Source: Kitasatospora sp. MBT63
GTDB lineage: Bacteria; Actinomycetota; Actinomycetes; Streptomycetales; Streptomycetaceae
Direction of reading: 5' to 3'
Length of the DNA: 34,418 nt
NCBI RefSeq assembly: GCF_000710465.2
Contig: NZ_JAIZ01000170.1
Location: forward strand, 1 to 34,418
Shown here: positions 22,205 to 32,447 of the stretch, in pieces
Position numbering within the stretch: the first letter of the stretch is position 1
Layout: each line of letters starts with the position of its first letter
Program-made: the position numbers and the translations under genes
The notes under the pieces: model-generated
Told to the model about the DNA's origin: nothing
The model's database searches: none
What the model saw: only the letters and a program-made list of their open reading frames with translations

Positions 22205-22335
22205 ACGTCTTCAACCGGCTTTCTCGACGCGCGGCGGGCCGCCTCCGGCGGTACGTGGGCGAGCCTTCCCGGGTGACCGCGGTCGAGGTGGCCGTCCCGG
22301 TGGCGTGAGTGGAGGAGCTGACGCCGGATCCGCTG
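22205..22335 (-). pseudogene. Remnant of an older integrase gene
   Basis: Two blocks match the resident int. Positions 22309-22335 match 7487-7513 with one mismatch in 27, encoding QRIRRQLLH against QRIRRQLVH. Positions from about 22210 to 22289 match about 7092-7169 with scattered changes, encoding HVPPEAARRA against HVPSEATRRA. About 300 bp between the blocks (the catalytic core, including the His-x-x-Arg motif) are deleted and the nucleophile Tyr is lost. The orientation relative to the att site is the same as for int and attL. This indicates a former element at the same tRNA. Confidence 0.72.
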
Positions 22336-22347
22336 TGGCCGGGGCCG

Positions 22348-24381
22348 TCACGGTGTGGCTCCGATCGGGACGGCCACGGCCGCCGCTTCGGTGGCGTCGA
22401 CTGGCACTGCGGCTTCCGGGCGGCGCAGGTCGAGCACGATCAGGACGACCGCCGCGACGCCCAGGTAGATGAGCAGGGTGGTCAGCGCCCGGCCGGTTCC
22501 GTGGCCGTCGAAGTAGATCGTGTGGTGCAGCAGGATGTAGCCGTTGCGGGGTGGCAGGTAGGGGCCGAGGTCGCGCCAGAAGGCGGGCAGGTAGGGCACG
22601 CCGGTCGCGCCGCCGGAGGAGGGGTTGCCGAAGAGGATCATCACGACGACCGTCACCAGGGTGCCCACCGGCCCGAGCAGCTTCTGCAGGACCGCGGCGA
22701 CGAAGGCCACCACTGCGACGATCAGCGTGCAGATCGGCCAGGTGATCCAGAAGCTGCTGCTGGGGAACCCCTGCAGCCAGTAGCAGACGATCACATCGAT
22801 GACGAGGCCGCTCACGACGGCGAATCCGGCGAGCTGGGCGGCGCGCCAGCGGCCGGCCGCCCTCCCGGTCGCGGCCATGAGCAGGGTCGAGCTCATGTAT
22901 CCGCCGATGAGCAGCGGGACCAGCATGAGCCCTTGGACCAGGCCGAACGGGTCCTTGGGCGCCAGCGGCGTCGGGGCGTACTGCTGCACCTGCAGGGTCT
23001 GGCCGGTGGCCTTGGCCGCGTCCTCGAACTTCGCCACGAGGTCGAGCGGCGCCAGGTCGCTCATGGACGGCACCACGATCAGGGTGTTCGAGCTGCCCGA
23101 GGAGATCAGCGCGCCGAACAGCCGGGCTTCGTCGATCGCGGTCCTGGCTGCGGCTTCGTCCGGGTACGGGGTGACCTTGAGGGAGATGTGCTGCTCGGCC
23201 GCGGCCAGGACGGGGGAGGTGCCGACGGCACCGAACGGCAGGTCGGTGGCCTTCGGGGCGTGCGAGGCGCTCATGTAGTTGGTGGCGAACAGGCATTGCA
23301 TGACGGCGCAGATGCCCAGTGCCACGAGGATTCCGGTCAGGGCGCGCCGGCTGTCGGGCGGGCTCGCCGCGGGGGGTGTCTGCGCTGCTGCGCCGGCTTT
23401 CCGGGCCGCCGCCCTGGCCGGGCGGATGCGGCCGTACCAGGCGATGACGGCGGTTCCGGCGAAGGCGTAGAGGAACAGGACGACGAGCGGGGTGGTGATG
23501 TCGCTCCCGCCGAAGTAGAGCACGTGGTTGATCAGGGTGACCGCGCTCTGCGGTGGGAAGAGCACACCGACGTTGCGCCAGTAGACCGGTAGCAGGTAGG
23601 TGCCGAGCCCACCCGCGGGCGGGCCGCCGATGACGATGAAGAGCACCGCCACGAGCAGGGTGCCCATCTTGCCCACCAGGGCCTGCATCGCGGCAGCGGC
23701 CAGGGCCACCGCCGAGGTGACGAGCCAGAAGCACGGCAGCAGCGGCCAGAAGTGGCTGCTGGAGTACGCGCCGATCCCCAGGCCGGCGATCAGGTCGGTC
23801 AGTACCGCGCCGACCAGCGCGTATCCGGCCAGGATGACCGCGCGCCACGGTGCGGCGGCGGTGCCGTGGGCCGCCTTGTAGACCAGGACGGCGGCCAGGT
23901 ACCCGCCGATCAGCAGCGGCAGCAGCAACAGCGACGTCACTGCGCCGACCGGGTCGGTGGACGCGAGCGGCCTGACCGTCTGCACGGTCACCGGCCGGTC
24001 CAGCTTGTGCGCCGCCGCCACGAACGCCGGCTCCAGCTCGGTCTGGGTGAAGAAGCTCTTCGACGGAACCACGATCAACGTGTCGGCCGAACCACCGCTG
24101 AGGTACGCGCCGTACAGCTCGCCCCGATCGGCTGCTTCCGTCACCGCCGACGGGCTCGGGTAGGCGGTCAGGGCCAGCCCGGTCCTCGACGCGACCTCGG
24201 CGACCACGGGGGAGGGCGGCCCGGTCACACCGAAGGGCATGTTCCGTGGCACGAGCAGCTGCTGGGCACTGACCAGGCACAGCGCGAGCAGGGCCTGTGC
24301 GAAGAGCACCAGTCCGAGGGCGAGGGCGACCTTGGCTGCGGCACGACGTGCGCCCGTGGCCGACGCAGCCTGTTCCGCCAT
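22348..24381 (-). CDS. Internally duplicated polytopic membrane protein (ABC-2/YhgE-Pip-like)
   Basis: The 677-aa protein consists of two homologous halves, each with one N-terminal helix, an extracytoplasmic domain and five or so further helices. Paired segments are MPFGVTGPPSPVVAEV with LPFGAVGTSPVLAAAE, TLIVVPS in both, PLLIGGYLAAVL with PLLIGGYMSSTL, GGPPAGG with GNPSSGG, and LPVYWRNVGVLFPPQSAV with LPAFWRDLGPYLPPRNGY. Single-unit relatives resemble ABC-2-type or YhgE/Pip membrane proteins with a large external loop; here two units are fused head to tail. The start ATG 24381 has GGAGG 6 nt upstream; an ORF to 24438 is longer but unsupported. No ATPase gene is adjacent. The substrate is unknown. 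Confidence 0.85.
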   Translation of the reverse strand: MAEQAASATGARRAAAKVALALGLVLFAQALLALCLVSAQQLLVPRNMPFGVTGPPSPVVAEVASRTGLALTAYPSPSAVTEAADRGELYGAYLSGGSADTLIVVPSKSFFTQTELEPAFVAAAHKLDRPVTVQTVRPLASTDPVGAVTSLLLLPLLIGGYLAAVLVYKAAHGTAAAPWRAVILAGYALVGAVLTDLIAGLGIGAYSSSHFWPLLPCFWLVTSAVALAAAAMQALVGKMGTLLVAVLFIVIGGPPAGGLGTYLLPVYWRNVGVLFPPQSAVTLINHVLYFGGSDITTPLVVLFLYAFAGTAVIAWYGRIRPARAAARKAGAAAQTPPAASPPDSRRALTGILVALGICAVMQCLFATNYMSASHAPKATDLPFGAVGTSPVLAAAEQHISLKVTPYPDEAAARTAIDEARLFGALISSGSSNTLIVVPSMSDLAPLDLVAKFEDAAKATGQTLQVQQYAPTPLAPKDPFGLVQGLMLVPLLIGGYMSSTLLMAATGRAAGRWRAAQLAGFAVVSGLVIDVIVCYWLQGFPSSSFWITWPICTLIVAVVAFVAAVLQKLLGPVGTLVTVVVMILFGNPSSGGATGVPYLPAFWRDLGPYLPPRNGYILLHHTIYFDGHGTGRALTTLLIYLGVAAVVLIVLDLRRPEAAVPVDATEAAAVAVPIGATP

Positions 24382-24723
24382 CCCTGACCTCCAGCCGACC
24401 GTCGTTGCGGGCACCAGGGGACGTACCTGCGGGTGCACGGTGTCCCGATGCCTTGTGACGGGGCCGTGCCGCCGCGCCCGCGCCTTCGGCCCGCTTCGTT
24501 CCGTAAGCCATCACGACACGGGCCCGCCGGCCCGGCAACCCGGGAGGCACCCGTAGGTGAGACCGAGGCCGGCGGAGGAACGCGTGCCGTGGCCGGGCGC
24601 CTGCCCCGCTTCGGCCCGGGCCGGCCCGGGGCCCGGCCGGTCGGCGTACGATCGCGGCACGCCCGCCCGCCGCCCGGGCCGGAGGCGGGTCCGGTCGCGT
24701 CCCGGGAGTCAGGGGAGTTTGCC
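24382..24723. promoter_or_regulatory. Divergent promoter region
   Basis: This 342-bp gap separates the minus-strand membrane-protein gene from the RraA-family gene. It is extremely GC-rich, with a self-complementary run of GGCCCGGGCCGG type near 24615-24640. No promoter hexamers can be named with confidence, and no further gene is supported. Confidence 0.45.
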
Positions 24724-25416
24724 GTGCTGGAGGCCTTCGCCGAGTTGTCGACGCCGCTGCTGGCGGACGCGTGCGTGCGGGCGGGGGTGCCGTTGCGGGT
24801 GGCGCCGGCCGGGATCGGGGCGGTGGTGGCCGGGCAGCGGGTCGCCGGGCGGGTGCTGCCGGCGCGGCACTACGGCAGCGTGGACGTGTTCCTGGAGGCG
24901 TACGGGACGGCCCGGCCGGGTGAGGTGCTGGTGATCGACAACGGTGGCCGCACGGACGAGGCCTGCGTCGGCGACCTCGCGGTGCTGGAGGCCGGCGCCG
25001 CGGGCGTGGCCGGGCTGGTGGTGTGGGGACTGCACCGGGACACCCCCGAGCTGGTGGAGATCGGCCTGCCGGTGTTCAGCTACGGCAGCCACCCGCCGGG
25101 TCCGGTGCGGTTGGCGGAGCGGGAGCCCGAGGCGCTGCTGACCGCCCGCTTCGGGCCGCACCTGGTGAGCTCCGAGGACCTGGTGTTCGGGGACGAGGAC
25201 GGCGTGCTGTTCGTCGCCGCCGACCGGGCGCAGGAGCTGCTCGCCACGGCGCGGCGGATCCGGGAGACCGAGCGCGAGCAGGCCCTCGCCATCCGGGACG
25301 GCCGGACGCTGCGGCAGCAGACCGCCTTCGACGACTACCTCGCGCGCCGGGCCGCCGACCCGTCGTACAGCTTCCGGCAGCACCTGCGCCGGATCGGCGG
25401 GGCGATCGAGGAGTAG
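24724..25416 (+). CDS. RraA-family protein (HMG/CHA aldolase-like)
   Basis: The 230-aa product matches the RraA/4-hydroxy-4-methyl-2-oxoglutarate aldolase family. The core RPGEVLVIDNGGRTDEACVGDLA (about residues 71-93) and GAAGVAGLVVWGLHRDTPEL carries the family's glycine-rich binding segment and the Arg-Asp pair that places substrate and metal. Members are either class II pyruvate aldolases or, in enterobacteria, RNase E regulators; an aldolase-type or unknown enzymatic role is likelier in actinobacteria. The GTG start has GGGGAG 6 nt upstream; the frame extends to 24433 but without start signals. The C-terminal 50 residues form a helical extension (AFDDYLARRAADPSYSFRQHLRR). Confidence 0.87.
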   Translation: MLEAFAELSTPLLADACVRAGVPLRVAPAGIGAVVAGQRVAGRVLPARHYGSVDVFLEAYGTARPGEVLVIDNGGRTDEACVGDLAVLEAGAAGVAGLVVWGLHRDTPELVEIGLPVFSYGSHPPGPVRLAEREPEALLTARFGPHLVSSEDLVFGDEDGVLFVAADRAQELLATARRIRETEREQALAIRDGRTLRQQTAFDDYLARRAADPSYSFRQHLRRIGGAIEE

Positions 25417-25474
25417 GACGCACCGCGACCGCACCGGGAACGCACTGCGATCCCTTTGTTGGCAAGGAGTTTCA

Positions 25475-25484
25475 CCCGATCGGG
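25475..25484. promoter_or_regulatory. Palindrome CCCGATCGGG upstream of geoA
   Basis: A perfect 10-bp palindrome, extendable to 16 bp with one mismatched pair (TCaCCCGATCGGGcGA, 25472-25487), lies 160 bp before the geosmin synthase start in a 230-bp gap. It is a candidate operator; no known factor is assigned. Confidence 0.4.
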
Positions 25485-25607
25485 CGAGATTGGGGGCGCT
25501 CGGCGGGGTCGGCCGCGCCGGGCGCCTAGCCTCGTGACGGATCATCGGGGGACCGGCCTGTGCGACGGTGCCGGAATTCCGGGCCCAGTGCTGTCCGCCC
25601 TCGTTGA

Positions 25608-27917
<2,310 letters not shown>

Positions 27918-27932
27918 TCCGCGCCGCCGGGT

Positions 27933-27961
27933 CGCCGCCCGTTCCCCGTGGACGGGTGGCG
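27933..27961. terminator. Hairpin between convergent geoA and MFS genes
   Basis: CGCCGCCCGT (27933-27942) pairs with ACGGGTGGCG (27952-27961) over 10 bp, including one G-T wobble, with a 9-nt loop. It lies in the 72-bp gap between the two stop codons. Confidence 0.6.
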
Positions 27962-27989
27962 CCCCGGCGGCCGGGGCCGGCCGGCCGGT

Positions 27990-29189
27990 TCAGCCGACCG
28001 GTGCGGGCTCGGGGCGGGTGGCTGCGGGGGAGCGGTCGCGGGAGCGGCGCTCCAGGGTGACCGAGACGACGGCGAGGACCAGTGCGGAGGCGGCCAGCAG
28101 GGCGCCGACCCAGTTGGGGGCGGTCGCTCCGAGTCCCGCGGTGAGGACCAGTCCGCCGAGCCAGGCGGCGAGCGCGTTGCCGAGGTTGAAGGCGCCGATG
28201 TTGACGGCGGAGGCGAGGGTGGGGGCGTCGGCGGTCTGGTCCAGGACGCGCTTCTGCAGCGGCGGGACGGTGGCGAAGCCGAAGGCGCCGATCAGCGGGA
28301 TGGTGAGCGCGGCGAGCGGCTTGCTGTGCGCGGTGAAGGCGAACAGGGCGAGGACCACGGCGAGCGAGCCGAGCGCGACGAAGAGCATCGGCATCAGCCT
28401 GCGGTCGGCGTAGCGGCCGCCGACCAGGTTGCCCGCGACCATGCCCAGCCCGAACAGCACCAGCAGCCAGGTCACCGAGCCGTCCGCGTAGCCGGCGGCC
28501 TCGGTCATCATCGGGCTGATGTAGGTGATCGCCGCGAACACGCCGCCGAAGCCGAGCACGGTCATCGCCATCGCGAGCACCACCTGGACGTTGCGGAAGG
28601 CCGCCAGCTCGCGGCGGATCCGGGCCTCGCCGCGGCGGGGGCGCTCGTCCTGGGGGATCAGGGCGGCGACCCCGAGCAGGCCGAGCACGCCGAGTGCGGC
28701 GACCAGGACGAAGGTGATCCGCCAGCCGAGCTGCTGGCCGATCAGGGTGCCGAGCGGGACGCCGACCACGTTGGCGACGGTCAGGCCGGTGAACATCATG
28801 GCGATGGCGCCGGCCTGCTTCTGCGGGGCGACCAGGCGGGCGGCGACGATCGAGCCGATGCCGAAGAAGGCGCCGTGGGCCAGGGAGGCGATCACCCGGC
28901 CGGTGAGCATCACGCCGAAGGTGGGGGCGGCCGCGGAGACCAGGTTCCCGGCGATGAACAGGCCCATCAGGGCCATCAGCATGCGCTTGCGGCTGATCCG
29001 GGTACCGAGCACGGCGAGGACCGGCGCGCCGACCACCACGCCGAGCGCGTAGCCGGTGGTGAGCAGGCCGGCGGTGGGGATCGGGATGCCGTAGGACGCG
29101 GCGACGTCCGGCAGCAGTCCCATGATCACGAATTCGGTGGTGCCGATGCCGAAGGCGCCGATCGTGAGCGCGAGCAGGGCGAGTGGCAT
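27990..29189 (-). CDS. MFS transporter, DHA1 (AraJ/drug-efflux) type
   Basis: The 399-aa product has 12 predicted membrane helices. DHA1-family signatures include FGIGTTEFVIMGLLPDVA in TM1 and the loop after TM2 with LAVLGTRISRKRML (motif A-like). GRVIASLAHGAFFGIGS follows in TM4, and the motif-C-like GVPLGTLIGQQLGWRITF in TM5. Relatives export arabinose, purine ribonucleosides or drugs such as chloramphenicol by proton antiport; the substrate cannot be read from sequence. The start ATG 29189 has GAGG 7 nt upstream and gives the conserved N-terminus; a frame to 29297 is longer but unsupported. It is divergent from a MarR gene that very probably represses it. Confidence 0.92.
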   Translation of the reverse strand: MPLALLALTIGAFGIGTTEFVIMGLLPDVAASYGIPIPTAGLLTTGYALGVVVGAPVLAVLGTRISRKRMLMALMGLFIAGNLVSAAAPTFGVMLTGRVIASLAHGAFFGIGSIVAARLVAPQKQAGAIAMMFTGLTVANVVGVPLGTLIGQQLGWRITFVLVAALGVLGLLGVAALIPQDERPRRGEARIRRELAAFRNVQVVLAMAMTVLGFGGVFAAITYISPMMTEAAGYADGSVTWLLVLFGLGMVAGNLVGGRYADRRLMPMLFVALGSLAVVLALFAFTAHSKPLAALTIPLIGAFGFATVPPLQKRVLDQTADAPTLASAVNIGAFNLGNALAAWLGGLVLTAGLGATAPNWVGALLAASALVLAVVSVTLERRSRDRSPAATRPEPAPVG

Positions 29190-29248
29190 GGGGGAGCCTC
29201 TCGGTGTGGTGGCGAACGGGGGTACGGGCTCCGACAGTAATTGCACGC

Positions 29249-29277
29249 GCCGATACTTGCAAACGCGTGATATCGGC
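29249..29277. promoter_or_regulatory. Inverted repeat in the MFS/marR divergent region
   Basis: GCCGATA (29249-29255) and TATCGGC (29271-29277) are perfect 7-bp arms around 15 bp in an AT-richer part of the 164-bp intergenic region. This is the expected place for a MarR operator overlapping both promoters. Confidence 0.5.
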
Positions 29278-29353
29278 TTGTGCCTTATATTGTCCACGCC
29301 GGATATTGCGCGCGTCGACTACCCTGGGCGGTACGACCCCGGAGGGAGTCCCG

Positions 29354-29806
29354 ATGAGCCGACCCGAACCCGCGCTCGCCCAGGGCTGGTGTGCGCTGTC
29401 CGCGCTGCACGGCCGGATCGAGACGCACGTCGAACGGGCCCTGCAGGCCGCGCACGAGCTGAGCGTCCGCGAGTTCTCGGTGCTCGACGTGCTCAGCGCC
29501 CAGCACGACGGCGAGGGCGGCCACTTCCGGATGCACGAGCTCTCGGAGGCCGTGGTGCTCAGCCAGAGCGCGACCACCCGGCTGGTGAGCCGGCTGGAGG
29601 AGCGCGGCCTGCTCACCCGCTACCTCTGCGCCACCGACCGCCGGGGCATCTACACCGACGTCACCCCGGCGGGCCTCGCCCTGCTGGAGCTGGCCCGCCC
29701 GGTCAACGACACCGCGCTGCGCGAGGCGCTGGACACCGCCGGGCAGCGGCCCGAGTTCGCCCCGCTGGTGGCCGCCGTCCGGGCCACCGTCCCCGCCGGC
29801 GACTGA
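29354..29806 (+). CDS. MarR-family transcriptional regulator
   Basis: The 150-aa product has the MarR winged-helix layout. There is a helical dimerisation N-terminus, VREFSVLDVLSAQHDG, the recognition helix region LSEAVVLSQSATTRLVSRLEERGLL, and the wing with ATDRRGIYTDVTPAGLALL, where Asp-Arg-Arg is the classic wing motif. MarR proteins repress a neighbouring efflux gene until a ligand binds. The ATG has GGAGGGAG about 5 nt upstream. It is divergent from the MFS exporter, the usual MarR-efflux pairing. Confidence 0.93.
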   Translation: MSRPEPALAQGWCALSALHGRIETHVERALQAAHELSVREFSVLDVLSAQHDGEGGHFRMHELSEAVVLSQSATTRLVSRLEERGLLTRYLCATDRRGIYTDVTPAGLALLELARPVNDTALREALDTAGQRPEFAPLVAAVRATVPAGD

Positions 29807-29843
29807 GCGGCCGGCCCCCGGCTGCGGACCGGAGGCGGCAACG

Positions 29844-29883
29844 CCGAAGGCCCGGCCGGAGCGGACTCCGGCCGGGCCTTCGG
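29844..29883. terminator. Perfect 18-bp hairpin, bidirectional terminator
   Basis: CCGAAGGCCCGGCCGGAG (29844-29861) and CTCCGGCCGGGCCTTCGG (29866-29883) pair completely around the loop CGGA, between the convergent marR gene and the secreted-protein gene. Confidence 0.88.
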
Positions 29884-29903
29884 TGTCGTACGGGCGGTTC
29901 CCG

Positions 29904-30833
29904 TCAGCTGCGGTACGGGTCCGGCTGCGGGGCGTGCGGCTGGCGCTGGGCCGGGACCGGCCCGGCCGGGCGGCGCCCGCGCGGGTGGCGGGTCAGCGTG
30001 TAGCCCGCGACACCGGCCAGCGCGGCGAGCGCCCCGCCGGCGATGGTCCAGAACCAGCGGGTGTTCCAGCCGGAGAAGACGTCCGAGTACCAGTGCGACT
30101 CGGGCTCCGCCGGGGCCGCCGCCCGGGAGGCCGCCGCGTTCGGCGCGGCACTGCCGGTCGCCGCGGCGCCGGGGGCGGCGGTGGAACCGGCGTTGACCGG
30201 CGGCACCAGCGGCGCCTTCAGCGAACCGCCCTCCGGCTGGGCGTCGTCCGCCCCGCCCTTGGCGGTGATGTGCACCTGCACCTGGGCGGCCAGGCCCAGG
30301 TCGGGCTGCGGCACGTCGCCGACCGACAGCCGGACGTAGTACGTCCCCGGCAGCGGGTCGCCCGACCACGGCTCGGCCCAGGACCGGATCTGCCGGAGCG
30401 TGCAGCTCAGGCCCACCGAGGCGGCGCTCTGCTGGGCGGTGGCGTTCTGCGGGCCGGCCGTGCAGGACTGCCGGCGGCGCAGACCGTCGAACAGCTCCAC
30501 CGACCAGGTCTGCGGGCCGGTCCGGTCCGCCGAGGGCGGCAGCGTGACGTTGACCTGCACGGTGTCGGTCTGGCCCTCGGAAGCGGCGAACGCCCAGTAC
30601 AGGTAGTCACCGGTGGAGGCCGCCACGGTGGCGTCCTGGCCGGGCGCCAGGGTGGCGGCGGTCAGGAAGGTGGTGCCCGCGGTGGTGACCGGGCCGGCCG
30701 AGGCCGACGCGGACGGGGACGGTGAGGCGGAGGGCGAGGCGGCCGAGGCCGCCGGGGCCGCGAGCGCGGTCAGACCGAGCGCGAGCAGCCCGGCCCGCAG
30801 GGCCTTGAGCGGGGTACGCATCGTGGTACGCAT
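29904..30833 (-). CDS. Secreted/membrane-anchored partner of the VWA protein
   Basis: The 309-aa product has a signal peptide (LKALRAGLLALGLTALAAPAA, cleavage near ASA-AS at about 31) and a Ser/Pro/Ala linker. An extracytoplasmic beta-rich domain follows (about 50-195), with two cysteines in RRRQSCTAG and GLSCTLRQ and PLPGTYYVRLSVGDVP resembling prepeptidase-C-type domains. A second Ala/Pro linker and one C-terminal membrane helix (FWTIAGGALAALAGVAGYTL, about 262-281) with a basic cytoplasmic tail complete it. It starts 2 bp after the VWA stop, and the VWA 3' end supplies the ribosome site (GGGAG), so the two are coupled and probably interact at the cell surface. The precise function is unknown. 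Confidence 0.85.
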   Translation of the reverse strand: MRTTMRTPLKALRAGLLALGLTALAAPAASAASPSASPSPSASASAGPVTTAGTTFLTAATLAPGQDATVAASTGDYLYWAFAASEGQTDTVQVNVTLPPSADRTGPQTWSVELFDGLRRRQSCTAGPQNATAQQSAASVGLSCTLRQIRSWAEPWSGDPLPGTYYVRLSVGDVPQPDLGLAAQVQVHITAKGGADDAQPEGGSLKAPLVPPVNAGSTAAPGAAATGSAAPNAAASRAAAPAEPESHWYSDVFSGWNTRWFWTIAGGALAALAGVAGYTLTRHPRGRRPAGPVPAQRQPHAPQPDPYRS

Positions 30834-30835
30834 CG

Positions 30836-32191
30836 TCAGTTCTCCCGCCAGACGGCGATTCGCCAGCGTGCCACCCAGCCGAAGACCAGTCCGGTGAGCA
30901 GGCCGGCCAGGGTCAGGGTGAGCAGCAGGATCCAGCCGCGGCCCAGGCCCATGGCCGGACCGTCGGGGGCGGGCGAGGCGGCCGCCACGTCCACCGTGAG
31001 CTCCAGTGGCAGGCCGGGGTCGGCCTGCACGCCGGGCTGTGCGGCGAAGGAGTTGCTGACGATCAGGCAGACCGTACCGTCGGCCGAGGGCCGGCCGGCC
31101 GCGGAGGCCGCCGCCGAGGACTTGCCGGAGGGGGCGGAGGGGCTGTCGGAGGCGTCCGGCGCGTCGGGGGCCGACCAGCGCACGCCGGTCGAGGCGACGT
31201 CGGTCCGGCCGCTGCCCGCGTCGCTGCCGCGGACCAGTTCCTGGCCCGCGGTGTCGGTGGCCTGCAGCAGCACCCCGTAGTCCCGGGCGACCGCCCGGTC
31301 CGGGGTGACGCTGACCGAGGCGCGCAGCTCCTGGCCGGCCTTGACCGGCACCCGGTAGACCCGGTGCTCGGAGAACTTCTCACGGTCGGTGTAGACGCCG
31401 GGGGTGAGCACCGGCGCGGTCTCGCACTTGTCGGTGCCGGAAGCCTTGGCGGGCGTCACGTTGTGGGTGTCGGCGGCGCGGCCGACCAGCTGCTTGACCT
31501 TCTGGGTCAGCTGCTCCTGGGTGCGCACGTCGGTGTAGGTGCCGCCGGTCGCGTTGGCGATGCAGAGCAGCTGCTGGCGGGTCTTGTCGTCGTGCGCGAG
31601 GCCGAGGGTGTCGACGACCAGCGGGATGCCCCGGGCGGCGAGCTCACGGGCCACGTCGCACGGGTCCGGCGGGGCGCAGGAGTCCTCGCCGTCGGTGATC
31701 AGCACCACCCGGCGGGTGGTCGGGCCGTCGCCGAGGTCCTGGGCCGCGCCGCGCAGGGCCAGGCCGATCGGGGTCCAGCCGGTGGGCCGCAGGGTGGCCA
31801 CCGCGGTCTTGGCCTCGACCTTGTCGGTCTTGCCGACCGGGAAGAGCTGCTTGGTGTCCTTGCAGCCCTCGGTCTTGTCGTTGCCGGGGTAGGTGGCGCC
31901 CAGGGTGCGGATGCCGAAGTCGGCCTCCGGCGGGAGCGCGTCGATGACGTCGCTCAGCGACTTCTGGGCGACCGAGATCCGGCTCTTGCCCTGGATGTCC
32001 TCGGCCCGCATGGAGCCGCTGACGTCGAGGACGAGGTCGACCTTGGGGGCCTCGCGGGTGGCGGCGGGTGCGCCGCCGCTGGGTTCGTCGGCGTGGGCCG
32101 GGAGGCCGCTGAGCACCGCACCGGCGGTTATCGCCAGTGCGGCCAGCAGGCCTGCCGGCCGGGCCGGCCGTCGGGAACTGGTGGTCGTCAC
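30836..32191 (-). CDS. VWA-domain secreted, membrane-anchored protein
   Basis: The 451-aa product has a signal peptide (LLAALAITAGAVLSGLPAHA, cleavage near residue 34) and a von Willebrand factor A domain (about 49-235). The MIDAS metal site is complete: DVSGS (about 54-58), the Thr in TGWTPIG, and ITDGEDS. A second beta-rich domain (about 255-400) resembles that of its downstream partner, and a C-terminal membrane helix (GWILLLTLTLAGLLTGLVFGW) ends with a short basic tail. VWA domains mediate metal-dependent protein binding, so it probably assembles a surface complex with the 29904-30833 product. The GTG at 32191 follows TAGGAT by only 6 nt, which could mean leaderless transcription. Confidence 0.88.
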   Translation of the reverse strand: MTTTSSRRPARPAGLLAALAITAGAVLSGLPAHADEPSGGAPAATREAPKVDLVLDVSGSMRAEDIQGKSRISVAQKSLSDVIDALPPEADFGIRTLGATYPGNDKTEGCKDTKQLFPVGKTDKVEAKTAVATLRPTGWTPIGLALRGAAQDLGDGPTTRRVVLITDGEDSCAPPDPCDVARELAARGIPLVVDTLGLAHDDKTRQQLLCIANATGGTYTDVRTQEQLTQKVKQLVGRAADTHNVTPAKASGTDKCETAPVLTPGVYTDREKFSEHRVYRVPVKAGQELRASVSVTPDRAVARDYGVLLQATDTAGQELVRGSDAGSGRTDVASTGVRWSAPDAPDASDSPSAPSGKSSAAASAAGRPSADGTVCLIVSNSFAAQPGVQADPGLPLELTVDVAAASPAPDGPAMGLGRGWILLLTLTLAGLLTGLVFGWVARWRIAVWREN

Positions 32192-32447
32192 GGCCCGATC
32201 CTATGGATCATCAACTGGGAACACCCAATGTGCACCGGATCCGCGAACTTCCCTTGCCCGGGAAGGGATCGGACACCGCCGAGGGGAGGTCGGGCGGCGC
32301 GGCGGGCGGGTGCGGCGGTCCGGCAATATCGGACACACCGACAGGAAGCCCTATAAATATGGCTAATTCTCGTTAGGGTGCTCGAAGAGCCGGACCGGAG
32401 CCCGACCGAAGGGCCCGGCCCCCGCACCCGCCGGAAGGACCCCGCCC

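Noticed and set aside
22309..23592. 427-codon plus-strand frame opposite the duplicated membrane protein
   Set aside because: It is low-complexity Arg/Gly/Asp/Gln text, the antisense of a clear polytopic membrane protein.
27948..29240. 430-codon plus-strand frame opposite the MFS gene
   Set aside because: It is an antisense shadow rich in Gly, Glu, Ala and His, without start signals.
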